Source: Antennarius striatus (Eukaryota; Chordata; Actinopteri; Lophiiformes; Antennariidae). From it: a stretch of 64,000 nt of DNA. The notes below the pieces were generated by a model. The model ran no database searches, was not told the DNA's origin, and worked only from the letters and a program-made list of their open reading frames with translations. This document shows positions 62,243 to 64,000 of this stretch, piece by piece. The stretch's first letter is position 1; each line of letters opens with the position of its first letter. The position numbers were made by a program, and so were the translations under genes. The stretch covers positions 12,559,001-12,623,000 of the forward strand of contig NC_090777.1 of assembly GCF_040054535.1 (NCBI RefSeq). Reading direction: 5' to 3'.

Positions 62243-64000
62243 GTGAGTACCCCCCCCTCCACTACAGCCATCAATCCTTATTAAAATCCTAATGATGATG
62301 TCACCCATTATGTCTCTGTTTGAAAAGCGTCTCTACTCAAATCCATTTCTACTCATAAGAACTAATCTTATTAGTGTTCTTTCCACTAATTACCTTTCAT
62401 TAGCCTGGTGTCTGTCCATACAGTCTTTGTGATTGAGGCCTAGCTTTTCACCGCTTTTTTGTTTGGCATAAATAGAAAGAACTTAAGGTAAAGCAATCAC
62501 AGGTCGTTCAAGTCGACAGAAAGGTGGTCCTGTCAGCCAAAAACAATCAAGTATTAAAATTTGTACTATGGTGATATTTTTGTGCTGAGTCAGCTTGAGC
62601 GAAAAACAAATGATTAGTGGGCTGACTTCAAGTGGCCTTTATATCCAGATTTGCTGGAGTGACTTCTCTCTCCAGAATCTGTTCTTCTGCATCAATTCAC
62701 AGTAAAACTCCAAACTGCTTCAGGCGCTGTCTGAATGTCAGCTGGATGGCATGTTCTCATTTTAACGAGGTGATATGCATGACCCAGATTTCTCCTATAA
62801 TTTAGCCTGGTCCAGGTCCAATGCTGTTACGTTTATTTTCTTGTGCTTGCCGTCAAAATGAAAAATAGAATAAAACAAACCCAAATCACGATTTTGATCC
62901 TGTGTCTAAGTTCAGATTAAAGCTGTGGTTCTAGAGCTCAGCTGCATGTTGTTGAATCAGAAGCAACAATGAGACCAAACACAACATATTTATAATGGTA
63001 GCACTCCACTGATATGGTTGAATCTATGTAGGTGGTAAAAAAATGAAATAAAAAATGTGATTCATTTCCATAGAACATAGTTTAACTCATCGGTTGTGTC
63101 TTCATCCATCGCTGATAAAGACACAACCTGATTGATTGGAGCTTCCTCACTGATCTCCCATTATCTATAAATGTATGTTATGTTCGTATTCAGTCGATCT
63201 GTAATTATTGCCAATGAACCATGATTGTATCTAATAATGTAATTATTGTACATAATGCATCATTTTTTGAGGTTACTATCTGGGATGTCTGGAATTAGTT
63301 TGGTTAGATGAGATTAAATGATTAAAAAAATATCATTTAAATCCACCTTTTATGGAGGGCTGTGCTGGTATGAATGGAGATAATTCATTCATACAGTACA
63401 TCCAAAGGAGAAAATCTACTCATCTCAGACTTTGTTAAAGTAGGAGTCAGTGGGGATGAAGCTGGTATTTAAACAGCAGGTTAATGAGCTGTTAAACCTG
63501 TGAGTTAAGAGCGACTGGTGCAAGAAAGGGTAAACTAAGCACACACTGTTCAGTTGAAATCAATGTCAGATGATCTGTCATTAAAATGAGGTCATTGATC
63601 AGGTCTGCCCTGGTCTGAGACTGCTGTAACAGTGTTGATCGAGTAAAATGCGTCCTGTGTAATTGTGGCGTGTGTAGGTACGTTGAAACTCTTCTTCTTT
63701 CTGGTTTTATGTCAGCGGTGATCCGTAGAAACGCCCCGTGTGCTGTAGCTCTTGCTGTCTATTTGTTATCGTTGTAGCCCGATGGAACCGCTGTAACCCA
63801 GCGAGCTTTTGAAGTTGGGGGTGTTTTTTTCCCCACCTCAGTTTCTTTTTAGAGGTGTTATTTTTTCATTGAAGCCCTAATGTTGTTTGGCTCAGCAGTG
63901 TTCTCCAATAAAGTGTTTATATGACCCTCCAAACAAGCTGCTGCCTCCCATCTGTGAACAAATACTCATTTATTCATTACTCATTTATTTATTAACAAAT
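62243..64000 (+). other. mib2 intron, running off the window
   Basis: No further mib2 exon is recognisable before the end. The next expected coding block (linker and second MIB domain) is not found in any plus-strand frame. No transposon terminus is recognised. Confidence 0.6.

Overview
This is a eukaryotic window, almost certainly from a ray-finned (teleost) fish. Its genes are split by GT-AG introns, their encoded proteins match vertebrate families, and the introns and intergenic DNA are full of fish-type repeats: tRNA-headed SINEs, RTE and R2/R4-like LINEs, Tc1/mariner, hAT, piggyBac-like and Harbinger elements, and long (CA)n tracts. No rRNA, genuine tRNA, CRISPR array, operon or bacterial feature was seen. 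Splice sites were chosen by reading GT/AG dinucleotides and checking codon phase. The four complete gene models (szrd1, cdk11b, mmp23, ubiad1) each have a total CDS length divisible by three.

Layout. 1-540: probable last exon of an unrecognised plus-strand gene. 0.8-6.7 kb (minus): szrd1, four coding exons and a long 3'UTR whose poly(A) signals lie near 815-845. 3.0-4.1 kb: a SINE broken by two abutting MITEs inside szrd1 intron 3. 7.1-9.2 kb: a SINE and remnants of two LINEs. 10.5-25.2 kb (plus): cdk11b, 19 coding exons, 798 aa, with piggyBac-like and hAT-type elements in intron 14. 26.5-35.2 kb (minus): mmp23, 8 coding exons, 384 aa, convergent with cdk11b. Its first exon sits between the arms of a roughly 250-bp inverted repeat. 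36.2-38.0 kb: 5' half of an RTE-type LINE. 39.1-41.4 kb (plus): ubiad1, two coding exons, 349 aa. 41.9-60.8 kb: gene-poor, repeat-rich DNA with a 13-bp minisatellite, an RTE LINE split by a hAT-type element, a degenerate Tc1-like element and a Harbinger element. 61.0 kb to the end (plus): the first two recognisable coding exons of mib2, which runs off the window.

The genes do not form a pathway. cdk11b is a transcription/splicing kinase, szrd1 a SUZ-domain RNA-binding-type protein, mmp23 a membrane-anchored metalloproteinase with ShK and Ig domains, ubiad1 the menaquinone-4 prenyltransferase, and mib2 an E3 ligase of Notch-ligand trafficking. The cdk11-mmp23-mib2 neighbourhood recalls human 1p36.33; ubiad1 and szrd1 map elsewhere on human 1p36. 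I found no convincing new biological system. The observations most worth checking are the inverted repeat around mmp23 exon 1, the apparent absence of the p58 start methionine in cdk11b, the homogeneous 13-bp array, and the nested transposons with readable target-site duplications.
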